Notes: a model not told the origin generated them from the letters alone. Numbered from the stretch's first letter, positions 26,649-34,545 are shown. The stretch is DNA of 64,000 nt from Mycolicibacterium sphagni (GCF_013337765.1 NZ_VBSB01000005.1:248001-312000); one strand, 5' to 3'. Program-made: numbers and translations.

Positions 26649-26855
26649 TTAGGTCTCGGGGCAGGCCTTCTGCAAAGCCGTGTGCAGCTTCCGCCTGGCC
26701 AGGTCGAGAAGGGTTGGCAGGCATTCGGGTTCGATGTCGAGGTACCTGCAGATCACCTCGTCGGCCACCCCGGCATCGGTCAGGCGCAGGGCTAAGGAGT
26801 GTTTCTCGGGGAGACCGCGCAGCGCTGCCTCGTACTCGCTGCCGGCTGTGGCCAT
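26649..26855 (-). CDS. Small HTH-like protein, module 1
   Basis: The 68-residue protein has no signal or membrane segment. Its centre, LALRLTDAGVADEVICRYLDIEP, reads as a helix-turn-helix like sigma region 4, followed by a basic helix (LARRKLHTAL). The product at 52593 shares the layout (ALRLRDAGVADDVI), and both stand immediately upstream of an 870-residue LuxR-type regulator. GGAGGA before the ATG supports the start. Gene order suggests a two-gene regulatory operon; function is unknown. It could be a DNA-binding co-regulator or a partner of the ATPase. Confidence 0.75.
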   Translation of the reverse strand: MATAGSEYEAALRGLPEKHSLALRLTDAGVADEVICRYLDIEPECLPTLLDLARRKLHTALQKACPET

Positions 26856-26918
26856 CGTTCTCCTCCCGCATCGGGTCGACTTCTGCTCTCAACCGTGAGG
26901 TACGTGGCCTCGACCGGT

Positions 26919-26938
26919 CCGGGTAGCTGACTACTTGG
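26919..26938. promoter_or_regulatory. Candidate regulator operator, module 1
   Basis: CCGGGTA-GCTGAC-TACTTGG has the same 7-6-7 layout as the two perfect sites of module 2, with weaker symmetry. The TACTTGG half recurs at 26964-26970. Both lie in the divergent promoter between the small HTH gene and the PGRS-like gene. Confidence 0.4.
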
Positions 26939-27109
26939 ATTCGCTGAATCGTCGGCTCGCGACTACTTGGGTCGGAATCGCCGCTTCCCTGACTTTGATG
27001 AACATCTACCGAATCCGTCAGCTTGCGCATTCCGTGCCTCGATTTGCCCACTAACCTGCAGCTCGATCGGTGGAGATTGGTGCCTCTGTCGGGTACGAGG
27101 GAGGACAAG

Positions 27110-30100
27110 ATGACAAGCCATGCCGTGTATGTCGGCCGGGTCGGCGGGTTGGCCGTGGCGTTGGGTGTTGGACTGTTCGTCACGACCACTCCGGCGGTCG
27201 CATCTGCCAACCCGGGGTCGGCGAGCAGTGCCGCCGATTCGGCGGGGCCGATGTCGAGGGGTTCGGCATCGTCAGGGGGCTCACGAGAGTCGGGCTCGTC
27301 TCGCAAGGCGGCCTCGGCCGCGAAGTCGGGCACACCGGGCAAACACGACAACGGTGTTGGTTCCGGTCTCCGTCGCACCTCGGCAGGCAGCTCAGCGCAC
27401 GCGCCGGCGGCGGTTTCCCCGGGCCCCGCTCCAGGTGACCCAATCGGTGTTCCGGTGATGTGGACTGCGTTGGCGGTTGCGCGCCGCGAGGTCGCTGCCC
27501 GCGCGGACAAGCCCAAGGTGGTCCAGGCGACAGCGCCGCGACAGACCACTAGCCCCGCTGTGCCCCCGGACGCGGTCGGCGACTTCATCCGTATCTTCGT
27601 CTCCGATGGCACCGCGCGCCATCCCGACGCCGGGTTGTTGATGGGCAACGGATTCAGCTACGACGCGACCACCTGCACGGCCGGAACGGCGTGCAACGGT
27701 GGAAGAGCGGGTTTGATTGGCAACGGCGGCAACGGATTCAACGGCGGCGCCGGAGGCAACGCCGGATTGGAAGGTAAGGGGGGCGCCGGCGGGGCCGGCG
27801 TCACCGGGATCAACAACGGCGCCGGCGGCGGCGGCGGGGCTGGTGGATTCTTCATCGGCGACGGCGGAGCCGGCGGGGCCGGCGCAGCGGGCGTGGCCGG
27901 GGTCAACAACGGCGCCGGTGGGGCTGGCGGAGCCGGGGGCAACGCAGGCGCGGAGTCGGAATCCGGTAACGGCGGGGCCGGCGGGAAGGGCGGGAAGGGC
28001 GCGGACGGCACGCCCAGTGTCAGTGGTGTCAATCCCGGTGAGTCGGGCACCAGCGGCGGCGGCGGCGGTGCCGGCGGTGCCGGCGGGGCTGGCGGTCACG
28101 CCGCCGGGTTGTCGCTGTCCAGCCACGGCGGGACGGGGGGCGCCGGCGGCGACGGCGGCAAAGGAACCGCGGGCGGCAACGGCGTGACCGGCCAGACCGC
28201 CACCGCGGCCGGAGCAGACGGTGCTGCCGGCGGAAGCGGCGGCAACGGCGGAGCAGGCGGAGCAGGCGGAGCCGGTGGGGCTGGCGGTCATGGCTCGCTG
28301 ATGTCCGGCCACGCCGGCATGAACGGCGACGGCGGTAATGGCGGAGCAGGCGGCAACGCCGGCACTCCCGGCGACGGCACCGACGGCGCGGCCGGTGACG
28401 CCACTCACCTCAACGGCGGCAAGGGCGGCAACGGCGGCAACGCTGGCATGGCTGGCGCCGGTGGGAGCCGTGGAGCGGTCGGCACCGGCGGCACCGGCGG
28501 CAGCGCAGGCAGGACAGGCGTTGACGGCACCGCCGTCACGGACGGAGGCGACGGCGGCAAGGGCGGTGCCGGCTTCACCCCCACGACGCCAGGGGCAACC
28601 GGCGGTGACGGTGGGGCCGGCGGTGCCGGCGGATCGGTCGGCAATGGCGGTGACGGCGGGGCCGGCGGCGACGGGGCTGCGGGTAGTAGCGGACGCCCCG
28701 GGTCCGTGATTGTGAATCAGATCGGGACTCAGCTGGCCGCTATCCCCGGCGGAGATGGCACCGAGGGAGGACACGGCGGTAACGGCGGCGCCGGCGGCTT
28801 GGGCGGCTCAATCTCCGGCAACGGCGGCAACGGTGGTGTGGGCGGCACGGGTGGCCGCGGCGGCGCCGGCGGCGACGGTCGCGATGGCGTCGGCGGCAAC
28901 TACGCCCTGGTCTTCGATCCAACGTTAGGCGGATACGTCCGCGGTACAGGCAACGGCGGCAACGGTGTTGACGGCGGTGATGGCGGGACCGGTGGGGGCG
29001 GCGGCTCCGGCGGCGGCGGCGGCGCCACGGCCGGCGGGTCGGGTCACGCCGGACGCAACGGTGACGGCGGAGCGGGAGGGACCGGCGGCGACGCCGGCAT
29101 TCCGGGCAACGGCGGAAACGGCGCCGACGCCGTTGTTGGTGCCTTCTTCCTGGCCTCGGCCAGTCCCAACGGCGGAGCGGGCGGCGACGGCGGTAATCCT
29201 GGCACCCCAGGCAGCGGTGGCACCGGCGGAGGAGCCGGTACCAGCACCGGGGCCGGCGGTACCACCGGCATACACGGTGCTGACGGCGCCCCTGTCACGG
29301 GTGCGGCCGGTAACGGCGGCAACGGCGGAGCAGGCTTGAGCCCGACCGTCCCAAATGCCGGCGGGGGCAACGGCGGCAATGGCGGCAACGGCGGGTCGAT
29401 CGGCAACGGTGGCAATGGCGGGGACGGCGGCGACGGCGCCGTGGGCCACATCGGCGCGAACGGCGGCACCGGCATCGACGGTGGCAACGGCGGGGCGGGC
29501 GGCACCGGCGGCAATGGCGGCAACGGGGGCACCGGCGGCACGACATCGGGCAACGGCGGCAACGGCGGGGAGGGCGGCACCGGTGCCGGCGGGGGCACTG
29601 GCGGCAACGGCGGCAACGGCGGCAACGGCGGGGCCGGCGGCACCGCTCCGACGTCAGGTAACGGCGGGAGTGGCGGTCACGCCGGCAGGGCCGGGCCGGG
29701 CGGTACCGGCGGCAACGGTGGCGAAGGCGGCTTGGACGACAGCGGCGGTAACGCGGGCGACGGCGGAGCAGGCGGGAACGGCGGCGTGGGCGGGGTCGGC
29801 GGTTCATCCCTGAAATCAGGCTTCGGCGGGAACGGCGGTGACGGCGGCGCCTCCGGGCAGGGCGGCGACGGCGGCGATGGCGGCGACGGTAGCGGGGGCG
29901 GTCGCGGCGGCAACGGCGGGCGCAGCGGTGACGGCGGTAACGGCGCCACTGGCGGTTCGTCCCTTACCTATGGCGAGGCGGGGGCCGGCGGGGCCGGCGG
30001 CGCTTCCGGTGACGGCGGGACCGGCGGGACCGGCGGCACTTCCCGCGACGTCATGCGCGGAGGCGAGGGCGGCGACGGCGGTGATGCCGGCACAGGCGGT

Positions 30101-30484
30101 AACGGCGCCAACGGCGGTGCGGATTCCCAGACAGGCCAATTGGGCGGCGGCGGGGCCGGCGGCAACGGCGGTAATGCCGGAGAGGGCGGTTGGGGCGGTT
30201 GGGGTGGCAATTCTCTTGGCATCGGCGGCGACGGCGGAGGGGGCGGCAACGGCGGAGCGGGTGGCGACGCCGGCAATAGGGGCGCGCCCGGTCTGGACCT
30301 CTACTTCTGGGGACGGATCGTCTGGGGCGCCCGTGGCGGTTATGGCGGCTTTGGCGGCAGAGGCGGGGGGCCCGGCGACGGCGTGAGGTACGGCGGAGGC
30401 GGCGCTTGGGGCGGGCCCCAGCCCATGGAGTATGCCGACGCCCGCAACAACGGCAAGGACGGCTACCCCTTGCCGTTCCCGTAA
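27110..30484 (+). CDS. Exported PGRS-like Gly/Asn-rich protein without a PE domain
   Basis: The 1,124-residue protein has an N-terminal signal (YVGRVGGLAVALGVG at 7-21, likely cleavage after ASA at 33) shared with the secreted dehydrogenase at 13483. A Ser/Ala/Pro-rich linker extends to about 175. A LLMGNGFSYD segment like the GRPLI motif at the start of PGRS domains follows, then about 860 residues of GGxGG repeats (GGNGG, GGAGG, GGDGG). The last 60 residues are unique, with aromatic YFWGRIVWGARGGYGG. No PE domain is present. GGGAGGAC precedes the ATG. It is probably a cell-surface protein, and the adjacent divergent LuxR-type regulator may control it. Confidence 0.85.
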   Translation: MTSHAVYVGRVGGLAVALGVGLFVTTTPAVASANPGSASSAADSAGPMSRGSASSGGSRESGSSRKAASAAKSGTPGKHDNGVGSGLRRTSAGSSAHAPAAVSPGPAPGDPIGVPVMWTALAVARREVAARADKPKVVQATAPRQTTSPAVPPDAVGDFIRIFVSDGTARHPDAGLLMGNGFSYDATTCTAGTACNGGRAGLIGNGGNGFNGGAGGNAGLEGKGGAGGAGVTGINNGAGGGGGAGGFFIGDGGAGGAGAAGVAGVNNGAGGAGGAGGNAGAESESGNGGAGGKGGKGADGTPSVSGVNPGESGTSGGGGGAGGAGGAGGHAAGLSLSSHGGTGGAGGDGGKGTAGGNGVTGQTATAAGADGAAGGSGGNGGAGGAGGAGGAGGHGSLMSGHAGMNGDGGNGGAGGNAGTPGDGTDGAAGDATHLNGGKGGNGGNAGMAGAGGSRGAVGTGGTGGSAGRTGVDGTAVTDGGDGGKGGAGFTPTTPGATGGDGGAGGAGGSVGNGGDGGAGGDGAAGSSGRPGSVIVNQIGTQLAAIPGGDGTEGGHGGNGGAGGLGGSISGNGGNGGVGGTGGRGGAGGDGRDGVGGNYALVFDPTLGGYVRGTGNGGNGVDGGDGGTGGGGGSGGGGGATAGGSGHAGRNGDGGAGGTGGDAGIPGNGGNGADAVVGAFFLASASPNGGAGGDGGNPGTPGSGGTGGGAGTSTGAGGTTGIHGADGAPVTGAAGNGGNGGAGLSPTVPNAGGGNGGNGGNGGSIGNGGNGGDGGDGAVGHIGANGGTGIDGGNGGAGGTGGNGGNGGTGGTTSGNGGNGGEGGTGAGGGTGGNGGNGGNGGAGGTAPTSGNGGSGGHAGRAGPGGTGGNGGEGGLDDSGGNAGDGGAGGNGGVGGVGGSSLKSGFGGNGGDGGASGQGGDGGDGGDGSGGGRGGNGGRSGDGGNGATGGSSLTYGEAGAGGAGGASGDGGTGGTGGTSRDVMRGGEGGDGGDAGTGGNGANGGADSQTGQLGGGGAGGNGGNAGEGGWGGWGGNSLGIGGDGGGGGNGGAGGDAGNRGAPGLDLYFWGRIVWGARGGYGGFGGRGGGPGDGVRYGGGGAWGGPQPMEYADARNNGKDGYPLPFP

Positions 30485-30535
30485 CCTGGGGATTCAACCG
30501 GATCTTGGAAGGCCTTCGCGGACAATCACTTTCGA

Positions 30536-30565
30536 CTCTCCGATGTGGAGTTCGTCCCGGTCTGA
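30536..30565 (+). pseudogene. Remnant of a chsH3 3' end
   Basis: The reading frame ending at TGA 30563-30565 encodes LSDVEFVPV, the C-terminus of ChsH3 with Ile replaced by Val. Upstream bases in the same frame soon lose similarity. It is a leftover of the junction formed when the module entered. Confidence 0.6.
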
Positions 30566-30599
30566 CGCTCAGCTGGCCGGCACCGGGTGGAAGCGGATC
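30536..30599. repeat. 64-bp direct repeat, right copy
   Basis: This copy pairs with 23951-24014. It contains a diverged chsH3 tail and the genuine C-terminal codons of the aldo/keto reductase gene. Confidence 0.9.
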
Positions 30600-31624
30600 G
30601 TCACGTCGTCGCCACCACGGGTCGCATCGTTTTCGGCCAGCTTGTCGTAGGGCTCGCCGAGGTCGACGCGGCTGACCTCATCGAGTCTTGCGTAGGTCTG
30701 CGGGTCGATCTCGACGGTCAGCGCCGCCAGATAGTCGTCAAGCTGCTGCACCGAACGCGGACCGATCACAGGGACCACACCGGTGGACGAGCGTCGCGCC
30801 CGCTCCAGCAGCCAGGCCACCGCCAGTTGCGCGGGTTGTACACCGAGTTCGTCGGCTAACGCGAGCACGGCGTCGACGGTGGCTGACTTCCGTCCACCAT
30901 CTTCGTTGTGCACCAACCGATTCCATGCGGTCTTCCGGCCTTCTTCGCCGCGGCGGTACTTGCCGGTCAACAGGCCGCCGCCCAGCGGAGACCACAGTGC
31001 CGCCCCGATTCCGAGGGCCTCGGCCATCGGGAGTATCTCGCGGTCGCCGGTGCGCTCGACGAGGCTGTATTCGAACTGCACCCCGGCCAGCGGCGTGAAC
31101 CCGCGTAGTTCGGCGATCGTCACAGCGCGACTGGTGAGCCAGGCCGGGAAGTTGGAGAACCCGGTGTAGAGGATCTTGCCGGCGCGGGCCAAGTCGTCCA
31201 GCGCGCCGATGGTTTCCTCCACGGGCGTGATCGCGTCAGGGAAGTGCACCCAGAACAGATCGATGTAGTCGGTGCCAAGGCGGCGCAGACTGCCCTCGAC
31301 GGCACGGAACACCGACCGCCGGCCGGCCCCGGTCTGAAGGACGCCGGAACCGTCGGGCCCACCGATGGCGAACTTGGCGGCCAGGGTGAAATCGTCACGC
31401 CTGCCGGCCAACAGTGTGCCCAGCATCTGTTCGGATTCGCCCCGCTGATAGCTGGCCGCGGTGTCGATGAACGTACCGCCGGCTTCGGCGAAGCGATTGA
31501 AAACGGCTGTGGCGGTGTCCAAATCAGCGCCGTAACCCCATCCGGTGCCGAAGTTGCCGGTCCCGAGGCTGAGCTGCGAGACGCGCAGGCCGTTACGGCG
31601 GCCGAAGGTGAAGTGTTCCATCAC
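30569..31624 (-). CDS. Aldo/keto reductase
   Basis: The 351-residue protein is an NADPH-dependent (alpha/beta)8 reductase of the oxidative-stress/AKR11-13-like group. It shows GTGNFGTGWGYG at the N-terminus, the catalytic D-x3-Y pair in FIDTAASYQRGESEQ (near 52-66), a Lys in FTLAAKFA, and His in DLFWVHFPDAITP. The C-terminal cofactor segment VPVIGPRSVQQLDDYL is intact. It once lay directly convergent with chsH3 (stops three bases apart in the right repeat copy); the module now separates them. Substrate is unknown, and no KstR box is nearby. Confidence 0.9.
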   Translation of the reverse strand: MMEHFTFGRRNGLRVSQLSLGTGNFGTGWGYGADLDTATAVFNRFAEAGGTFIDTAASYQRGESEQMLGTLLAGRRDDFTLAAKFAIGGPDGSGVLQTGAGRRSVFRAVEGSLRRLGTDYIDLFWVHFPDAITPVEETIGALDDLARAGKILYTGFSNFPAWLTSRAVTIAELRGFTPLAGVQFEYSLVERTGDREILPMAEALGIGAALWSPLGGGLLTGKYRRGEEGRKTAWNRLVHNEDGGRKSATVDAVLALADELGVQPAQLAVAWLLERARRSSTGVVPVIGPRSVQQLDDYLAALTVEIDPQTYARLDEVSRVDLGEPYDKLAENDATRGGDDVTIRFHPVPAS

Positions 31625-31748
31625 CGTTCAACCGTACGTGGGTCTGGGTCTAGTTCGCAATACTCAGATGGGTGGACCACTGTGCGGACGGCGTCGCTGT
31701 ACTAAGTTAGGCAGGGCAAACATCGGTGCGGCAACGGAAGGAAACCGG

Positions 31749-32381
31749 ATGAAGATTGGGCAGGCCTCGACTGTGGGCTTGATCGGCGTGGCATTGCTGG
31801 TGGGCACGACAGCGGTCGGCTGCGGCAGTGACGAGAAGGACTCGTCCTCGTCCTCGTCCTCGTCGAGCTCGGCGGCAGCAACCACCTCGGCGGCCGCGTC
31901 GGAGACCACGAGCGCTGCTGCCAGCCCGTCCGCATCGGGTGCCGACTACAGCAAGCTGCTGCTGAAGGCGTCCGACATCGACCCGAGCTTCACCGCCAGC
32001 GAGCCCGTCGTGAATCCCAATGGTCTGAAGGGCATCGTCCAGACGATGACCAACCCCCAGAACCAGACCATCGTCTTCGCGATCGTCGTCAACGAGGATG
32101 CCGCGGGAGCGCTCAAGGCTCTGGACTCTGCCAAGGCCGAGCTGCCCAAGGAGGTCGACGGGGCACCGCAGCCCGCCGATGTCGGCGACGGCGGCAACGG
32201 CCTCATCGCCAGCGGCAAGTCGCCTGACGGCTCGAAGGCGATCACCGAGGTGTACTTCACCGAGGGCAAGGCACTCGTCAACATCGAGTTCTCCAGCGCG
32301 CCGAACGATCCCGTGCTGCCGGAGACGGCGCTGGCCGTCGCCAAGATGCAAGACACTCAGGTCAAGAACAACCTGACTTAG
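31749..32381 (+). CDS. Putative lipoprotein with Ser-rich linker
   Basis: The 210-residue protein starts with a lipoprotein signal (VGLIGVALLVGTTAVGC, with Cys near residue 25 as the acylation site). An unusual serine run (ten serines) and a Ser/Ala/Thr linker follow, then a globular domain from about residue 70 (KLLLKASDIDPSFTASEP). This resembles mycobacterial LpqN/LpqT-like or sensor-type lipoproteins, but I do not recognise the family. It is divergent from the reductase with 124 bp between, and GGAAGGAAA precedes the ATG. Expected at the cell envelope; partner unknown. Confidence 0.8.
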   Translation: MKIGQASTVGLIGVALLVGTTAVGCGSDEKDSSSSSSSSSSAAATTSAAASETTSAAASPSASGADYSKLLLKASDIDPSFTASEPVVNPNGLKGIVQTMTNPQNQTIVFAIVVNEDAAGALKALDSAKAELPKEVDGAPQPADVGDGGNGLIASGKSPDGSKAITEVYFTEGKALVNIEFSSAPNDPVLPETALAVAKMQDTQVKNNLT

Positions 32382-32390
32382 GCCTCGAAC

Positions 32391-32436
32391 GTAACGCCAC
32401 GGCGCGGAATCAGCTGATTCCCCGCCGTGGCGTTAC
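32391..32436. repeat. 46-bp palindrome, copy A
   Basis: Two 23-base arms with one mismatch meet without a loop; the outer arms are GTAACGCCACGGCG and CGCCGTGGCGTTAC, the centre GGAATCAGCTGATTCC. It overlaps the stop codon of the nuclease-like gene and follows the lipoprotein stop by nine bases. It could act as a bidirectional terminator or be part of a mobile cassette. Confidence 0.9.
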
Positions 32437-33275
32437 TGTCGGCACGCCAAGGCCGCTGCGACTCTGCGTTCGACGTTGCGAGGGGTGTCCTCGGCCGTGA
32501 ATCGGACGACGATCCACCCGAGTTCGATGAGCGCGTCGTGCCGACGGATGTCCTTGTCGAACTGTCGACGGTCGGTGCAGTGGTGCGCGCCTTCGTATTC
32601 GAACGCGATTTTGAGGTCTTCGTATCCCATGTCGACCTCAGCGATCAGGACGCCGAATTCGTTGTAGACCGGGATCTGTGTTTGCGGTCGCGGGAAGCCG
32701 GCTCGAATGATCAACAGCCGCAACCATGTTTCCTTCGGTGACTCCGCGCCGGCGTCGACCAGATCGAGTGCGGAGCGGGCTTGTTTGATTCCCCGTCGGC
32801 CGCGACGACGTTCGGCCAGCAACTCGATGTCGGCAATCTTGAGGCGACATGCCCGCGCGAGTGCGTCCACCGCCGCGACCGCAGGGTCCGTCGGATACCA
32901 GCACAGCAGGTCCAGAGCGGTCCGCGCGGGAGTCGTGACTGCCACCCCGGCTTTGCGACAAATCTCGTCGGCCTCGATAAGACAGGCACGGGCGATCACC
33001 CCTGGCGTTGGCCGACGATTGGCATCGCTGATCTCTGCGGGCCGCCGGCTGTCGATCCACTTGGCACCGTGCAGCGCCGAGGCCGAGAAGCCGACAAGCA
33101 CGCCCCGCCTGCGCGATCGCAACCAGCACGCCTTAGCCCGCAGGACGGGGCTGAGGTCGGCGCCGGCCGGGACGTAGATGTCCTGATGGATCGCGCGGAA
33201 CTGGGTGCGTAGACCGTAGCGCGTCAGGCGGCCGGCCGCCAGCGCCTCGCTTCCGATGAACGGCTGGTGCTCCAT
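32433..33275 (-). CDS. DUF559/Vsr-like nuclease-family protein
   Basis: The 280-residue protein has an N-terminal winged-helix-like part (RLTRYGLRTQFRAIHQDIYVP) seen in mycobacterial relatives, a middle helical domain, and a C-terminal Vsr/DUF559-type endonuclease-like core. In the core are ETWLRLLIIRAGFP, EVDMGYEDLKIAFEYEGAHH and DKDIRRHDALIELGWIVVRF, which give a plausible E-x-D-x-E-Y-E-G catalytic set. Relatives are common in actinobacteria and of unknown function. The gene sits alone between two copies of a 46-bp palindrome and looks less GC-rich than its neighbours. It could be a cargo or processing nuclease of that repeat, or a chance neighbour. Confidence 0.78.
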   Translation of the reverse strand: MEHQPFIGSEALAAGRLTRYGLRTQFRAIHQDIYVPAGADLSPVLRAKACWLRSRRRGVLVGFSASALHGAKWIDSRRPAEISDANRRPTPGVIARACLIEADEICRKAGVAVTTPARTALDLLCWYPTDPAVAAVDALARACRLKIADIELLAERRRGRRGIKQARSALDLVDAGAESPKETWLRLLIIRAGFPRPQTQIPVYNEFGVLIAEVDMGYEDLKIAFEYEGAHHCTDRRQFDKDIRRHDALIELGWIVVRFTAEDTPRNVERRVAAALACRQ

Positions 33276-33315
33276 GGCGGAAGTGTGCCCTCACCTACCG
33301 ACAAGCCCAGCGACA

Positions 33316-33361
33316 GTAACGCCACGGCGCGGAATCTGCTGATTCTCCGCCGTGGCGTTAC
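33316..33361. repeat. 46-bp palindrome, copy B
   Basis: It is the same palindrome as at 32391, with the outer 14-base arms identical and a few central differences (three mismatches between its arms). It lies 40 bp upstream of the nuclease-like gene and 17 bp after the end of ltp2. Confidence 0.9.
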
Positions 33362-33378
33362 GTTCGATGGAAGGGCCC

Positions 33379-34545
33379 TTAGCCCAGGATCAGGCCGGAG
33401 GTCGGCACTCCGGTGCCGGCGGTGACGAGCACGTGCTCGACGTTCGGCACCGGGTTGACCGACGTTCCGCGCAGCTGGCGCACACCCTCGGCGATGCCGT
33501 TCATGCCGTGGATGTACGCCTCACCGAGCTGACCGCCGTGGGTGTTGATCGGCAGTCGCCCGCCGAGCTCCAGCGCGCCGTCCTTGATGTAGTCCTTCGC
33601 ATCGCCCTGCGCACAGAACCCCAACTCCTCCAACTGAATCAGCGTGAAGGGGGTGAAGTGGTCGTAGAGGATCGCCGTCTGGATATCGGCCGGGGACAGC
33701 CCCGACTGCTCCCAGAGCTGCCTGCCGACCAGACCCATCTCGGGCAAGCCGAGTTCGGGCCGGTAGTAGCTCGTCATCGAGTACTGATTCGGGCTCGACC
33801 CCTGCGCCGCCGCCTCGATGATGGCTGGCCGGTGCTTCAAGTCTTTGGCCCGCTCCGGTGAAGTGATCACCAGTGCCACACCGCCATCGGTCTCCTGGCA
33901 GCAGTCCAGCAGCCGCAGTGGTTCGGCGATCCACCGCGAGGCCTGATGATCCTCGATGGTGATCGGCTTCTCGTAGAAGTACGCCTTCGGGTTGTTGGCG
34001 GCGTGCTTGCGGTCCGCGACCGACACCGCACCGAAGTCACGGCTCGTCGCACCCGACAGGTGCATGTAGCGCTGAGCGATCATCGCCACCTGCGCCGCAG
34101 GCGTCGACAGCCCGTGCGGGTAGGAGAACGAATTGTCCACACCGGTCGAGTCCGCATTCTCCACCAGACGCATCTGCACCTGGCCGAACCGCATCCCGGA
34201 GCGCTCGTTGAAAGCGCGGTATGCCACAACGCAATCCGCGACACCGGTGGCCACCGCGATGGCGGCCTGCTGAACAGTGGCGCAGGCCGCGCCGCCGCCA
34301 TGGTGGATCTTGGAGAAGAACTTCAGATCCCCGATACCGGTGGCCCGCGCGATGGCGACCTCGGTGTTCGAGTCCATCGTGAACGTCGTCATGCCGTCGA
34401 CGTCAGCGGGCGTCAGACCCGCATCCTCCAACGCGTCCAGCACAGCCTCCGACGCCAACCGCAGCTCGCTACGACCGGAGTTCTTGGAGAAATCGGTGGC
34501 GCCGATACCGACGATCGCGGCTTTACCTGACAGCTCGCCCGGCAT
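33379..34545 (-). CDS. ltp2: Ltp2, sterol side-chain retro-aldolase
   Basis: Ltp2 with the DUF35 part of ChsH2 cleaves 17-hydroxy-3-oxo-pregn-4-ene-20-carboxyl-CoA into androstenedione and propionyl-CoA, the last side-chain step. The 388-residue thiolase-like protein has VGIGATDFSKNSGRSELRLA, a KIHHGGGAACATVQQA nucleophile-loop region lacking CGSG, and the NTHGGQLGEAYIHGMNGI late motif. Its start overlaps the chsH1 stop by one base (TAATG). It is the distal gene of the cyp125-chsE1-chsE2-chsH2-chsH1-ltp2 operon, the order known from M. tuberculosis. Confidence 0.96.
   Translation of the reverse strand: MPGELSGKAAIVGIGATDFSKNSGRSELRLASEAVLDALEDAGLTPADVDGMTTFTMDSNTEVAIARATGIGDLKFFSKIHHGGGAACATVQQAAIAVATGVADCVVAYRAFNERSGMRFGQVQMRLVENADSTGVDNSFSYPHGLSTPAAQVAMIAQRYMHLSGATSRDFGAVSVADRKHAANNPKAYFYEKPITIEDHQASRWIAEPLRLLDCCQETDGGVALVITSPERAKDLKHRPAIIEAAAQGSSPNQYSMTSYYRPELGLPEMGLVGRQLWEQSGLSPADIQTAILYDHFTPFTLIQLEELGFCAQGDAKDYIKDGALELGGRLPINTHGGQLGEAYIHGMNGIAEGVRQLRGTSVNPVPNVEHVLVTAGTGVPTSGLILG

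Noticed and set aside
26626..27648. Upstream extension of the module 1 LuxR-type gene to about 1,211 codons
   Set aside because: The extension crosses the small HTH gene and the opposite PGRS-like gene start, has no recognisable domain, and homologues and the module 2 paralogue start at WPL(T/I)GR.
27392..28774. Long Ala/Val-rich minus-strand frame opposite the PGRS-like gene (also 53176-54651, Pro-rich)
   Set aside because: Gly codons read backwards give Ala/Pro/Thr-rich frames; these are composition artefacts of the repeats.
27700..30400. Regular short repeats as a possible CRISPR array
   Set aside because: The repeats are in-frame GGNGG/GGAGG codons of variable spacing without unique spacers, and no cas genes occur.
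32433..33275. AbiEi-type antitoxin of a toxin-antitoxin pair
   Set aside because: The N-terminus recalls AbiEi-like winged helices, but no AbiEii-type toxin gene is adjacent and the C-terminus looks like a DUF559/Vsr nuclease.
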